A stretch of 64,000 nucleotides of DNA from Chitinophagaceae bacterium PMP191F (GCA_001302245.1 LGYU01000009.1:310001-374000); one strand, 5' to 3'; numbered from the stretch's first letter, positions 8,335-19,690 are shown. Notes: generated by a model not told the origin, from the sequence alone. Translations and numbers: made by a program.

Positions 8335-9597
8335 ATGCTCACCTTGATCCTGTTTACTGTTTACACAATATTGCTGGTATATGGCTGGTACAGGTTGGTG
8401 CGACGTGCTGCCGTGCCGCTGTCAGCCGGTGAAACAGCACTGGCCATGGCTGTTAAAATAGCAATGGGGTGTTTATATGGCTATATCTTTTGGCATTACT
8501 ATCAGGGCGATGACACCTGGCAATACCACCACGATTCGCTGGAAGAATACGATAAACTGCTGCACCATACAAAACAGTTCTTTTATGAGCTAACCCCTGC
8601 TTCTGCCATTGAAAGCGGCAATACCGCACTGGAAAAACTGCAGGTATATGTAATGAACCTGGAGTACCGGATAACGGTGAAGTTGCTGGGTGTATTCAAC
8701 ATTTTCAGCCGGGGCAGTTACTATATAAACGTAATATTGTTCAACGGCATTGTTTTCTGGGGGCACTACTGGTTATTCAGCCTGTTGGTGACCTTGTTTC
8801 CGGCCAAACGTAAGTGGCTGTACATGGCTGTTTTCCTGTTGCCTGCACCTTTGTTCTGGCTCAGTGGCATACGTGCCGATGGATTCTTGCTTTTTTTTAC
8901 CACACTTATTTTTCTGCATACCTACCGCTGGCTGCACCTGCAAAAAAGCTGGTCTGTACTATGGATATTGTTGGGATTGATAGGTTTATGGCTTTTTCGC
9001 ACAGTGATGGTAGGATTGGTCATTCCACCGGTAGTAGCCTGGTATCTTACTGTAAAGGCAAAACGACAGGCAGCACTGGCTTTTGCAAGTGTATATAGCA
9101 TTGGCATTGTGCTGTTTTTTGGCACCAGCTTATTACCGGGCCCGGTGAGTCTGCCAAAGGTAATTGCCGGTCGGCAGGCTGCCTATTTCGCACTGCAAGC
9201 CAATACCCGGGTGCCACTGGATACATTGCAGCCTACGGTTATCAGCTATGCAAAGGTGTTGCCGCAGGCCGTCAATAACACTTTCCTGGAGCCTTATCCA
9301 TGGAAGGCCAAGGGATTATTGCAGATTGCCACATCGCTGGATAACCTGTTGCTGCTGGGACTAGCTATAGCTCTTTTCTGGCTTCGTAGTCCTGCCTGGA
9401 AACAGTCTTTAGCACATCCTGTTTGTATTTCCCTCCTTTGTTTTGCTATATCCCTTTACCTGCTGATCGGTTACATGGTGCCTTTTCCGGGTGCCATTGC
9501 CCGGTATAAGATCATCGGGTCGTTACTTCTGTATTGTCTGGTAGTGATCGCTGCCCGTAAGCGAGATGTTAATGAAACGAATTATGAAAAAAAATAA
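8335..9597 (+). CDS. Polytopic membrane protein of unknown function
   Basis: 420 residues with about ten hydrophobic spans (for example LTLILFTVYTILLVYGWY at the start and LLLLGLAIALFWL near the end). An early extracytoplasmic loop holds YYQGDDTWQYHHDS, an acidic/aromatic cluster reminiscent of the acidic first loop of GT-C glycosyltransferases, but I see no definite family motif. The neighbouring glycosyltransferase on the opposite strand makes a role in cell-surface glycan or lipid modification plausible. Confident as a gene, not as to function. Confidence 0.8.
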   Translation: MLTLILFTVYTILLVYGWYRLVRRAAVPLSAGETALAMAVKIAMGCLYGYIFWHYYQGDDTWQYHHDSLEEYDKLLHHTKQFFYELTPASAIESGNTALEKLQVYVMNLEYRITVKLLGVFNIFSRGSYYINVILFNGIVFWGHYWLFSLLVTLFPAKRKWLYMAVFLLPAPLFWLSGIRADGFLLFFTTLIFLHTYRWLHLQKSWSVLWILLGLIGLWLFRTVMVGLVIPPVVAWYLTVKAKRQAALAFASVYSIGIVLFFGTSLLPGPVSLPKVIAGRQAAYFALQANTRVPLDTLQPTVISYAKVLPQAVNNTFLEPYPWKAKGLLQIATSLDNLLLLGLAIALFWLRSPAWKQSLAHPVCISLLCFAISLYLLIGYMVPFPGAIARYKIIGSLLLYCLVVIAARKRDVNETNYEKK

Positions 9598-9693
9598 TAT
9601 TTTGTTATTTGGCCGAAATTGAGTATTTTATTGAATAATAATCAGTGAGATACCAGTTTTTTCACATTTTGTCCAATATTATTGTATCACAGG

Positions 9694-9709
9694 TTAAAAA
9701 ATTTTTTAA
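9694..9709. promoter_or_regulatory. Perfect AT palindrome upstream of glnN
   Basis: TTAAAAAATTTTTTAA is a 16-bp perfect palindrome, 46 bases before the glutamine synthetase start codon. It could be an operator or just an A/T tract; base composition makes chance occurrence easier than for GC-containing palindromes. Confidence 0.3.
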
Positions 9710-9755
9710 ACTGCCTATTTCTCGTTTATTTGCACACACTTAAAATTGTTGTTTA

Positions 9756-11951
9756 ATGGAATCTTTACGTTTTAAAGCAATCAACGACCTCACTGTTAAC
9801 CCAAGCGGCGTGACTGTAGAAGGTTCTGCCAAAATTACCGGCATCTTCGGGGAGAATGTATTTACCCTGAAAACGGCCCGCGAATTCTTAAGTGATGAAG
9901 CATATAAAAGCCTGCTGGCTTCTATTAAAGGAAGCAAGAAAATTGACCGCGTGATGGCAAACCAGATCTCTGCCGGATTGCGTCAATGGGCTGAAAGCAA
10001 AGGCGTAAGCCATTTCACCCACTGGTTTCAACCATTAACCGGTACTACTGCTGAAAAGCATGATTCGTTTTTCACCATTAAGGGTGATGGTACACCTATT
10101 GAGCAATTTGAAGGTGATGCATTAATACAACAGGAGCCTGACGCTTCTTCTTTCCCCAGCGGCGGTATCCGTGCTACTTTCGAGGCCCGTGGTTATACTG
10201 CATGGGATCCTTCTTCTCCTGCCTTTATTATGGAGATCGGTTATGGAAAAACATTGTGTATACCTACCATCTTCGTTTCTTATACCGGTGAAACGCTGGA
10301 CTATAAAGCTCCGCTGCTGAAATCACTGGAAACACTGAACAAAGCTGCTTTAGACGTATGTCATTATTTCGATAAAAATGTTACCAAAGTAACTGCTACC
10401 CTGGGTTGGGAACAGGAGTACTTTGTAATTGACGAGGCGCTGTTCAATGCACGTCCTGACCTGGTAATGGCTGGTCGTACTGTATTTGGTCATGAGCCTG
10501 CAAAAGGCCAGCAACTGGAAGATCACTATTTCGGTTCTATTCCTGAAAGAGTGTATGCTTTCATGCGCGATTTTGAAACTGAATCATACAAACTGGGTGT
10601 TCCTTTAAGAACCCGTCACAACGAGGTGGCTCCTGCACAGTTTGAGTGTGCACCCATCTATGAAGAAGTAAGTGTGGCAGTGGATCACAACACCCTGTTG
10701 ATGGATATCATGGATCGTGTGGCACGTCGTCACAGACTGCGCGTGTTACTGCACGAAAAACCGTTTGCCGGCATCAATGGCAGCGGTAAGCACAACAACT
10801 GGAGTATGGCTACCGATACCGGCGTAAACCTGCTTGCTCCCGGTAAAACTCCCAAGACCAACCTGATGTTCCTGACGTTCTTCGTGAACACCATCAAGGC
10901 GGTACATGATTATTCTGACATCCTGCGTGCTGCTATTGCATCAGCGGGTAATGATCATCGCCTGGGTGCAAATGAAGCACCTCCAGCCATCATTTCTGTA
11001 TTCATTGGTCAATACCTGTACAAAGTGCTGGCTGATGTTAAAGAACGGGTAGGTGGTAAATTTGATGAGCAGGACGAAGCGATCCTGAAACTGGATCTGC
11101 ACCGCAGTATTCCTGAACTGTTGCTTGATAATACTGATCGTAACCGTACTTCTCCTTTTGCGTTCACCGGTAATAAATTCGAGTTCCGTGCAGTAGGCTC
11201 CAGTGCTAACTGTGCCAACGCAATGACCTCTCTGAATACCATCATGGCAGAAACACTGAAGAAATTCAAAAAAGATGTGGACGCCCTGATTGAAAAAGGT
11301 GAGAAAAAAGAGATCGCTATCATGCATGTTATCCGCGAGTATGTGGTAAGCAGCGAAAAAGTATTGTTTGAAGGTGACGGTTACAGCGACGAATGGCACC
11401 ATGAAGCTGAAAGACGTGGTTTGCCTAACGTACGCACTACACCGCTGGCGCTGGATGCTATGGTGACAGACAAAGCAAAACACCTGTTTGAAAGCAATAA
11501 CGTACTGAGCCATGTAGAGCTGGAAGCACGTCATGAAATAGAACTGGAAAAATATATCAAACGTGTACAGATTGAAAGCCGTATTATGGGCGAATTGTGC
11601 ACCAGTCATATTTTACCTGCTGCTATCAAATACCAGAACCTGTTGGTAAGCAATATCAAAGGTTTGAAAGAAGTGGGACTGCCGGAAAGCAGTTATGCAA
11701 ACCAGAAAGCGATCCTGGAAAAAATATCAGAACACATCAATAAAGTGAGTGCCCTGGTAGAAAAAATGATCGAAGCACGCAAGACCTGCAATGCCATGAC
11801 CGATACCCGCACCAAGGCTATCGCTTACCAGAGCCAGGTAAAAGACGCGTACTTTGACGCCATCCGCTACAGCGTAGACAAACTGGAACTGCTGGTAGCT
11901 GATGATTACTGGGTACTGCCCAAATATCGTGAAATGTTGTTCCTGAGATAG
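9756..11951 (+). CDS. glnN: Glutamine synthetase type III
   Basis: Makes glutamine from glutamate, ammonia and ATP in the cytosol. The 731-residue length and the N-terminal block FPSGGIRATFEARGYTAWDP identify the long type III form (GSIII) typical of Bacteroidota. Catalytic core segments visible: GWEQEYFVIDEALF (glutamate/metal site), RHNEVAPAQFECAPIYEE, and KPFAGINGSGKHNNWSM (ATP/ammonia loop), then DNTDRNRTSPFAFTGNKFEFR. It stands alone with its own terminator, so is probably controlled by nitrogen status; a 16-bp palindrome lies upstream. Confidence 0.96.
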   Translation: MESLRFKAINDLTVNPSGVTVEGSAKITGIFGENVFTLKTAREFLSDEAYKSLLASIKGSKKIDRVMANQISAGLRQWAESKGVSHFTHWFQPLTGTTAEKHDSFFTIKGDGTPIEQFEGDALIQQEPDASSFPSGGIRATFEARGYTAWDPSSPAFIMEIGYGKTLCIPTIFVSYTGETLDYKAPLLKSLETLNKAALDVCHYFDKNVTKVTATLGWEQEYFVIDEALFNARPDLVMAGRTVFGHEPAKGQQLEDHYFGSIPERVYAFMRDFETESYKLGVPLRTRHNEVAPAQFECAPIYEEVSVAVDHNTLLMDIMDRVARRHRLRVLLHEKPFAGINGSGKHNNWSMATDTGVNLLAPGKTPKTNLMFLTFFVNTIKAVHDYSDILRAAIASAGNDHRLGANEAPPAIISVFIGQYLYKVLADVKERVGGKFDEQDEAILKLDLHRSIPELLLDNTDRNRTSPFAFTGNKFEFRAVGSSANCANAMTSLNTIMAETLKKFKKDVDALIEKGEKKEIAIMHVIREYVVSSEKVLFEGDGYSDEWHHEAERRGLPNVRTTPLALDAMVTDKAKHLFESNNVLSHVELEARHEIELEKYIKRVQIESRIMGELCTSHILPAAIKYQNLLVSNIKGLKEVGLPESSYANQKAILEKISEHINKVSALVEKMIEARKTCNAMTDTRTKAIAYQSQVKDAYFDAIRYSVDKLELLVADDYWVLPKYREMLFLR

Positions 11952-11990
11952 TGAATGGAGAATAGTCAATGGTGAATAGTGAATTAGTTA
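11949..11990. repeat. Dispersed intergenic repeat, short copy
   Basis: Runs of GTGAATGGAGAATAGTCAAT and GGTGAATAGTGAATTA right after the glnN stop match the 'gaatggtcaatagtgaatgg' module at 31500-31540 and 61015-61030. Confidence 0.5.
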
Positions 11991-12032
11991 CTATTGCATT
12001 GAAAATTCTTACCGGAACTTAAATCATACAAG

Positions 12033-12069
12033 AGCCTCTTCTGCTGACCCGGAAGAGGCTTTTGCTTTT
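12033..12069 (+). terminator. Terminator of glnN
   Basis: Stem AGCCTCTTC / GAAGAGGCT (12033-12041 with 12052-12060), 10-base loop, followed by TTTGCTTTT. Confidence 0.85.
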
Positions 12070-12175
12070 AGCCAGTTTGCAGATAGCTAATTGCTGTTAT
12101 TGATTGATGCGATCGGGTTTATTGATCTGTTTGGTAAATTGTTTGAGGCAGGTAGTTATACAGCGGAAGAATGGA

Positions 12176-12466
12176 TTAATTGTTTTTGACCCTTTGTGCT
12201 TCCCGTAAATATGCGACGAGCATGAGTGCGGAAAAGATAAGTAACAGGTAGTTGTTATTGGTAATAAAACTATAGGTGCCGCCTGTAAGAAATAGTATTG
12301 TAAAGAAAAGATAGACATTACGCATGTCATATTTGTGAGCTGTAAAAATGTAATCGATATCTTCCTGAGTGAACCCTTTGTTTTCCAGTTCCTCAATAAT
12401 TTCACCCTGGGGTTCGCCTTTTTTCAGCCGTGTTTTGATCTCGTTTATTTTTTGAGGTGTAACCAT
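12176..12466 (-). CDS. Small membrane protein of unknown function
   Basis: About 96 residues from the ATG at 12466 (a start at 12496 would add ten). A charged helical N-terminal part (MVTPQKINEIKTRLKKGEPQ, then IIEELENKGFTQEDIDYIF, a helix-turn-helix-like or SHOCT-like segment) precedes two transmembrane helices (NVYLFFTILFLTGGTYSFI and LLLIFSALMLVAYL). Ends in basic RVKNN. Not recognised; likely a small inner-membrane protein. Confidence 0.6.
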   Translation of the reverse strand: MVTPQKINEIKTRLKKGEPQGEIIEELENKGFTQEDIDYIFTAHKYDMRNVYLFFTILFLTGGTYSFITNNNYLLLIFSALMLVAYLREAQRVKNN

Positions 12467-12496
12467 AGGAGTAAATATAGATAAAATATGGAGCAA

Positions 12497-12831
12497 CCTG
12501 TCTTACGAAGCCGGTTTGTAGCTTGTATGCGTCGGGTTTCCCATTCCCTGGTAGTGTTATTACCTTTATCCTCATCTCTTTTGACCCTTGTGCCTTCAAT
12601 ACGGTTTCCCGTACTATTGATACTAACTGTTTAAGTACATTAGAACCCGGATTCAGGACCTGAGAATATAAAAATTGACTTTCCTCAAATAAATGATGTA
12701 GGAGGGCAATTGTTTTTGTTTGCCTGAAACTTCGAGTATATTTAATGTTAGTACAATTTCATCCAGCCAGGCAGGGTTACCTGAAGACGGTAGCTGATTT
12801 TTTATTATTAAACCTCTAAAAAAACTGCGCT
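12497..12831. other. Intergenic region before the HsdR-N gene
   Basis: 335 bases without a supported gene. The last 120 bases carry the probable promoter of the next gene (12715-12744). Nothing else recognised. Confidence 0.6.
12715..12744 (+). promoter_or_regulatory. Probable Bacteroidota-type promoter of the HsdR-N gene
   Basis: TTTG (12715-12718), 18-base spacer, TATATTTA (12737-12744), one mismatch from TAnnTTTG. Start would fall near 12750, about 80 bases before the ATG at 12832. Confidence 0.5.
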
Positions 12832-13641
12832 ATGCTTTCACCTGCCAAGAAAAGCAAGCTGTTGCTGGCTTTAAAAAACTACCGGAAGAAATTCCTGGAA
12901 CGTGATCTGACAGAACTGGATGAATCGGGTACCCGCCTGATGATCAATAGTTTTCTGTCGGAAGTATTGGATTACCTGCCTATAGAAGAGATCAGAACGG
13001 AATATATGATCAAAGGTACCTATGCTGATTACATGATCCAGATGGGCGGTATACGTCATTTTCTGATAGAAGTAAAAGCCTATTCGTTACAGTTATCTGA
13101 AAAACACCTGCGCCAGGCAGTGAACTATGGCGCCAATGAAGGCATTGAATGGGCATTGCTGACCAATGGGAAACAGTTTGACTTTTACAAGATCATTTTC
13201 GGTCAGCCTATCGGAGAGAGAAAGATCTTTTCAGTTGATCTTAGTAATGCAGCCAGTCTTAAACATGATGCCGAACTTATACAATACCTGCACAAAGAGG
13301 CCGTATTAAAGAAAAGTCTGAAACAACTGTGGAGCAGGTGTGAAGCGCTGGACCCCGTGAATGTGGCGGGCATTATCTATTCAAAAGAAGTACTGACCGT
13401 AATTAAAAAGCTGGTAAAGAATAAATACTGTGAGAAATGTGATGACGAAGAGATCGTAAAATCATTGAATCGCATTGTACAGGAAAAGATAGACCCGGAT
13501 GTTATAAAACCCTATAAAACGGGCAAAGCCCAGACCAAAACAAAGAAAGCTACAAAATCTGGTGAAGCAATAGTACATGTGCCTGTAGTGGATATTACGG
13601 TAACGGATAGCGAGAGCGGACAGGAAGCTGTGTTGGGGTGA
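12832..13641 (+). CDS. Stand-alone type I restriction HsdR N-terminal (PD-(D/E)xK) domain protein
   Basis: 269 residues. Residues about 30-140 match the N-terminal nuclease domain of type I restriction R subunits: TRLMINSFLSEVLDYLP, then D66 in KGTYADYMIQ and E80-V-K82 in FLIEVKAYSLQL, the PD-(D/E)xK triad, then QAVNYGANEGIEWALLTNG. There is no helicase part; the C-terminus is basic and ends in a low-complexity tail. No modification or specificity subunit is nearby. It sits directly before the CRISPR locus and is convergent with the tracrRNA, whose terminator begins within 15 bases of its stop. Base composition is like the host's. Such solitary HSDR_N_2 proteins are widespread and of unknown role. 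Confidence 0.82.
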   Translation: MLSPAKKSKLLLALKNYRKKFLERDLTELDESGTRLMINSFLSEVLDYLPIEEIRTEYMIKGTYADYMIQMGGIRHFLIEVKAYSLQLSEKHLRQAVNYGANEGIEWALLTNGKQFDFYKIIFGQPIGERKIFSVDLSNAASLKHDAELIQYLHKEAVLKKSLKQLWSRCEALDPVNVAGIIYSKEVLTVIKKLVKNKYCEKCDDEEIVKSLNRIVQEKIDPDVIKPYKTGKAQTKTKKATKSGEAIVHVPVVDITVTDSESGQEAVLG

Positions 13642-13647
13642 GGAAAT

Positions 13648-13718
13648 AAAAAAGTCCCACAGAGTTTGCGGGACAAAAGAGTTATCACTCTTCGGCTTAT
13701 AGCCTTGTTGTGATTTGC
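13648..13718 (-). ncRNA. tracrRNA of the type II-C CRISPR system
   Basis: Read on the minus strand from 13718: GCAAATCACAAC is exactly complementary to the first 12 bases of the minus-strand repeat (GTTGTGATTTGC). Next come a nexus hairpin GGCT-ATA-AGCC (13694-13704), a 6-bp hairpin AAGAGT-GATA-ACTCTT (13677-13692), and a terminator stem GTCCCGC / GTGGGAC (13654-13674) followed by six T. This is the standard anti-repeat, nexus, terminator order of tracrRNAs. Bases upstream of 13718 could add about six more pairs to the repeat after a small internal loop if transcription starts earlier. About 71 nt long, divergent from cas9. Directly read; not tested by expression. Confidence 0.9.
13654..13674 (-). 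terminator. tracrRNA terminator hairpin
   Basis: 7-bp stem with one G-U pair, loop AAACTCT, then T-run at 13648-13653 on the minus strand. It also lies 13 bases after the stop of the convergent HsdR-N gene. Confidence 0.88.
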
Positions 13719-13722
13719 AAAA

Positions 13723-13753
13723 CAAATATAGTAAACAAAAAATTGAAACCAAA
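13723..13753 (-). promoter_or_regulatory. tracrRNA promoter (Bacteroidota consensus)
   Basis: On the minus strand TTTG (13753-13750), a 19-base spacer and TATATTTG (13730-13723) match the Bacteroidota primary sigma consensus TTTG...TAnnTTTG exactly. Transcription would begin about five to seven bases on, at or just before the anti-repeat at 13718. Confidence 0.82.
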
Positions 13754-13759
13754 TAAAAA

Positions 13760-16700
13760 ATGGCAAAAATTTTAGGACTTGACTTGGGAACTAATTCTAT
13801 TGGCTGGTCTATAAGAGAAACTGATAGCAATAGCCGAATGGAGTATTATCAGGTCTATTTTAGAGAACTATTGGAGAAAATTAAAGAAACCCAATCTATA
13901 CTTGATAATGAAATTATAGACTATGGTGTAGTCGTCTTTCAAAAAGGTGTTGGTGAAGGTAAATCAGGAGAATTTTCATTAGCAGCGGAACGTAGAAAAA
14001 ACAGAAGTAAACGCAGGCTATACAATGCTAAACGGTATCGGAAATGGGAATTGCTTAAAGTGTTGATTGAAAACTGGATGTGTCCGCTCACAATGGAAGA
14101 GCTTCGTTTGTGGAGTATTGGAAATTGGCAGGAGGTGGGTGGAAGGAAAAAGAATACAGGAAGAATTTATCCTTTAGGCAATGAGGCCTTTCAAAAGTGG
14201 CTAGCTTTTGATCCCGAGTATTTTGGAGAAAAGGAAATCTCGGAGAATGGAAAAGTCATTCGAAAAAATCCTTATGACCTGCGTTTTGAATTGATTAGCT
14301 CAGAAGAAACGAACGACTTTGCTAAAAAACAAAAAGTCGGCAGAGCTTTGTATCATTTGGCGCAGAGGCGTGGCTTTAAGTCGAGCCGAAAAAGCGGCAA
14401 ATCTACTTATGCAGAAAATGCTGAATTGGAAAAACTAAAGCAGAGAAACCCCGATTTTCAGATTACGATGCTTGCTAAAGAAAAATTGGAAAATGGTAAA
14501 CGTTTTCGAGCAAGCGGGGTTATTCAGCGTAGGTATTTTGAAGATGAGTTTTATGCCATCTGCCAAAAGCAAAACATTAGTGATGAACTAACAGCGAAGT
14601 TTTATAAAGCTATTTATTTCGTTCGCCCACTCCGTTCACAAAAAGGCTTGGTAGGTAATTGTACATTTGAAAAAGGCAAAGCAAGAATTCCTGTAAGTCA
14701 TCCGAAATTTGAGGAATTCAGGGCACTCCAATTCATCAACAATATCAAATGGCGGGAAGTTGGCACACAAACTTATGAAGCCATTCCTATCTCATTGAAG
14801 AAAAATATTTTTGAAGAACTATTTTTCCGAAAGCTAACGAGTGGGAAAAACAAAGGGAAAACTATTACTGAAACTTATTTCAAATTTGATGAGATTGTTG
14901 AAAAATATTCGGAAAATGAGAAATATGAATTCAACTACAAAAATAAGCCTAATATTTCCACCTGCCCTACTATTGCAGTTCTTATGAATGTGTTTGATGC
15001 TGAATGGGAAAACAAATTTATCGCAGATGAAAACAGTTACGGCATCAATTGGGAAGGTTTGTCTATCAGCTATACTGTTAAATACGGTATAAAAGAAGGA
15101 GAAAATCGGAAACTAGAAGTAGATGAGATTTGGCATTTGCTGTTTGATTACATTCAAACCAAAGATAATGCGGAAGAACTCGAAGTGTTTTGCAAAAATG
15201 TGTTCGGATTTGATCCTGATAAAGCAAGAGCATTTGCTGAAATAGACATTCAGCAAGGGTATGGCTCGTTAAGCTATAAAGCCATTTCTAAAATCCTTCC
15301 TTTTTTACAAAGTGGATTTGTTTATCCTGAAGCTGTTTTGTTTGCCAATTTGAAAAAAGTTTTGGGCGACACGTTTGAGGTTAACAAAGTGCAGGCGAAG
15401 AGAATCATTGACGATGCCATAAAAGAAACATCAGCAATCAAGGAAAAACGGAATATAGTCAATGGGTTGATTCAGCAGTTTTTTGCCGAACATAATACCA
15501 ACCGAGCTAAAGGCATCGATAATACGATTAAAGAAATGGCAGCTCAGGATACGCTGAACAAACTGAAAAAATACTTTGGCGAAAGTGATTGGAACAAAAA
15601 AACTGAAACTGAGCAAAGGTTGTGGGAAGATGAAATTCTGAACTTGTATTTAAAATTTCTTGAAGGAAAACAGATTAAAGAAGAAAAGGCATCTGTACAG
15701 TTGGGCAAAAATCCTGAAATAGATTACTATAAGCTGCCCCGTGTGGACGAATCGATTAAGCAATGTTTAAAAGCATCTTTTAATTTGCCGGATGATAGAT
15801 TGAGACATCTGTATCATCCATCAGATATTGAAATGTATCCTAGGTCGAAAAGCGAAATAGAAGTAAGAATTAATGGCGTTGAGCAGTTTGTAAAACAATT
15901 GGAAAGTCCGCAGCCTCCATCAAGGGGGTGGAAAAATCCTATGGTTATGCGAACACTCCACGAGTTGCGTCATTTGCTCAACTGCCTTTTGAGAATAGGA
16001 AAGATTGACTACGAAACCAAAGTGGTAGTGGAAATGGCGAGGGAGTTGAATACTAAAAACTATCGCAAGGCTTATACTGATTGGATCAATGATAGAGATA
16101 ATGAAAATAAGAGTTTCAAGGCAAGCATTCTTGAAGTGTATCAAATAACAGAACCGTCAATTGACGATTACAATAAATTTCGTTCAGCGGTAGAGCAAAT
16201 AGTAAATACAGAATTGATAGAAAATAAAACAACTATTTTTCAGAATAAATATCAAGAGTTTATTGATACATACCTAAACACAATAAAAATTCCTGAAAAC
16301 AATAAAGATGAATTGATGAGCAACGAGTATTATGACTATTTAATGTATTTGATTTTAAATAGAGGGGAGTTTAGGAAAATGCTCAACTTTAAAATTCCTA
16401 ACTCAAATAAGTGGCAAACTCAACTAATAGCAACTTCTTCTAGTTTTGAAAAAAAGTGGAAAGAATTATCTGAAATGCTAACGAAGTATAGATTATGGAA
16501 ACAGCAAAAATTTCAATGTATATACACAGGGCAACAAATTTCATTTACGCAACTTTTTACCGAAAATTATCAGATTGAACACACAATACCACGAAGTATT
16601 TCTTTTGATAGCGAACTCAAAAATCTTACCGTTTGTGATTCTGCTTATAACAACTTTGTAAAAGGCAATTTGTTCCCAACAGAATGCCCGAACTACGAAA

Positions 16701-18294
16701 CAGCGAAAGTATGTAAAACGGTAAAAGGCGATATTACTTGTTTTCCTATCAAAGATAGAGTTGAGGAAAGCATTTTTCCGAAAGTGAAAGAGTTGCATAC
16801 TCGTATTAAAAACTTAGACACAATCAATAAAGGATTGAACGATGAAGAAAAGAAAAATGCTAACATTAGATTAAGATACTATTTGAAATTTGAATTAGAG
16901 TATTGGGAAAGAAAGTTGTTGACATTTACTATAAAAAAAGGTGATTGGAAAGATAGTTGGAAAAACAGTCAATTAGTAGATACACAAATTATCTCAAAAT
17001 ATGCTAAAGCATATTTAAAAAGCATTTTTGAAAAGGTGGATGTACAAAAAGGTTCAATAGTAAATGATTTTAAGAAAATTTATCAAATAAAAGGTGACGG
17101 GCAAAAAGACCGCAGCTGGCACAGTCACCATGCAGTGGATGCCGCAACGCTTACACTTATCCCTGGTTCTGCAAGTCGGGAAGCTATTTTGAAAGAATAT
17201 TACATAGCTCTTGAAAACAAAAAGAAATATCACGCCAAGCCCTATAAAGGTTTTCAAACATCACATCTTTTGGATATAGAAAAAATAATTGTTGTAAATC
17301 ATATTTCACACGATAAAACTATAACAGAATCCTTTAGGAATATCAGAAAAAGAGGCTTTAAAACAGGCTGGGTTGCACAGGGTGATTCAATTAGAGGGAG
17401 GTTACATGAAGAAACATATTTAGGCGCAATAAAGCCTAACGAAGTAAAAGATGAGGGTAAAGCAATTAAGGATCCAATATCTGGGAAATATCTTACCAAA
17501 CAATTAAATGGAAAAGATGTAATTTGGGTGGTTCAGCGAAAGAAGATTGAGGACGTAGATATAGACGTCATTGTAGACGAAGCTTTGAAAGCCCACATTA
17601 AATGGCAATTGGGTAACGGAGTAAAAATAAATGAGGTGAAAGATTTTGCAGGTAATACAATCCGTCATATCCGGTTTAAAAAGTTTTCACCTTCTTATGA
17701 CAAGGCAATACAAGTAAAGCCTCATTTGTTTTCTTCAAAATATGGCCACAAGAATTTCTATTTAGCTAATAATGAAATTAATTATCTATGCCTTCTGTAC
17801 ATAGGAAAGGATAAAAATGGGAAAGAAATTAGAGCATTCAGATTTGTGAATTTATTTGAGTTCTCTAAAATGAAGGACAAGCGAATTAATTTATTGTTTC
17901 ATAATGAAGACTATAATGTCTTTGTTAAAGTTAATCGGAGTAATGAGTACAAGCTTAATATAAAGTGTATTTTGAAAGTCGACCAGAAAGTCATTTTGTA
18001 TAAGAGTTCTATAGAGGAAATTGATAAACAGAACCTTGATAACTATAGGTGTCGAATTTTTAAAATTTATAAATTTAACAACTCTGGTTCTGATTATATT
18101 TTTTTACAGAACATCATTGAAGCCAGAAATGATGATGGATTGATAAAAGCAGGATTTACAAAAGATGGAGACACAGAATTTAAGCCAAAACAATATCAGC
18201 CTCGCTTAAAATTAACGGCAGATAACTTCAACTGCCTTTTTGAAGGAGTTGATTTTGAAATAAAGCCAGATGGAACAATAAAGTGGATTAAATC

Positions 18295-18298
<4 letters not shown>
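13760..18298 (+). CDS. cas9: CRISPR-associated endonuclease Cas9, type II-C
   Basis: RNA-guided DNA nuclease, 1512 residues, in the range of the long Bacteroidota Cas9 proteins. Seen in order: RuvC-I KILGLDLGTNSIGWSI with D8; arginine-rich bridge helix RRKNRSKRRLYNAKRYRKW (about 76-94); recognition lobe; RuvC-II VVVEMARELN with E758; HNH motif YQIEHTIPRSISFD with H941 (Glu rather than Asp precedes it, as is usual in Bacteroidota) and YNNFVKGN; RuvC-III SHHAVDAATLTL with H1124 and D1127; a long C-terminal PAM-interacting region. All catalytic positions are intact. The gene is far more AT-rich than cas1, cas2 or neighbours (sampled rows 20-40% GC against about 53% in a cas1 row). It overlaps cas1 by 4 bases (ATGA). 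Confidence 0.98.
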
Positions 18299-19568
<1,270 letters not shown>

Positions 19569-19610
19569 CCGTGTTGATCTTAAAATGGCAAAACCTGGTT
19601 GACAGGAATA

Positions 19611-19638
19611 AAAAAACGGGTCTTATAACCCGTTTTTT
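19611..19638. terminator. Bidirectional terminator between cas2 and the array
   Basis: Perfect 11-bp inverted repeat AAAAAACGGGT / ACCCGTTTTTT with loop CTTATA. It gives a hairpin with a T-run on both strands, as expected between convergent transcripts (cas operon on plus, array on minus). Confidence 0.88.
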
Positions 19639-19647
19639 TATTCTGTT

Positions 19648-19670
19648 TCCGGCCTCAAATGCAGGCCGGA
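19648..19670. other. Second hairpin in the cas2-array gap (possible leader element)
   Basis: 8-bp stem TCCGGCCT / AGGCCGGA with loop CAAATGC, 20 bases before the first repeat. No T-run. It is in the position where the adaptation-related leader should be if new spacers enter on the cas2 side; it could also reinforce termination of array transcription. Confidence 0.55.
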
Positions 19671-19690
19671 TAAGGGTTTTCTGTAATTCA

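Noticed and set aside
10941-11609. 222-codon minus-strand ORF inside glnN
   Set aside because: Shadow of a highly conserved gene; translation is Phe/Cys-rich as expected of an antisense frame.
12402-12599. 65-codon minus-strand ORF overlapping the small membrane protein
   Set aside because: Overlaps a more convincing gene in another frame and has no recognisable domain.
13642-13759. tracrRNA on the plus strand
   Set aside because: The plus-strand sequence has the repeat-like rather than complementary orientation for the nexus/terminator order; hairpins and T-run only fit the minus strand.
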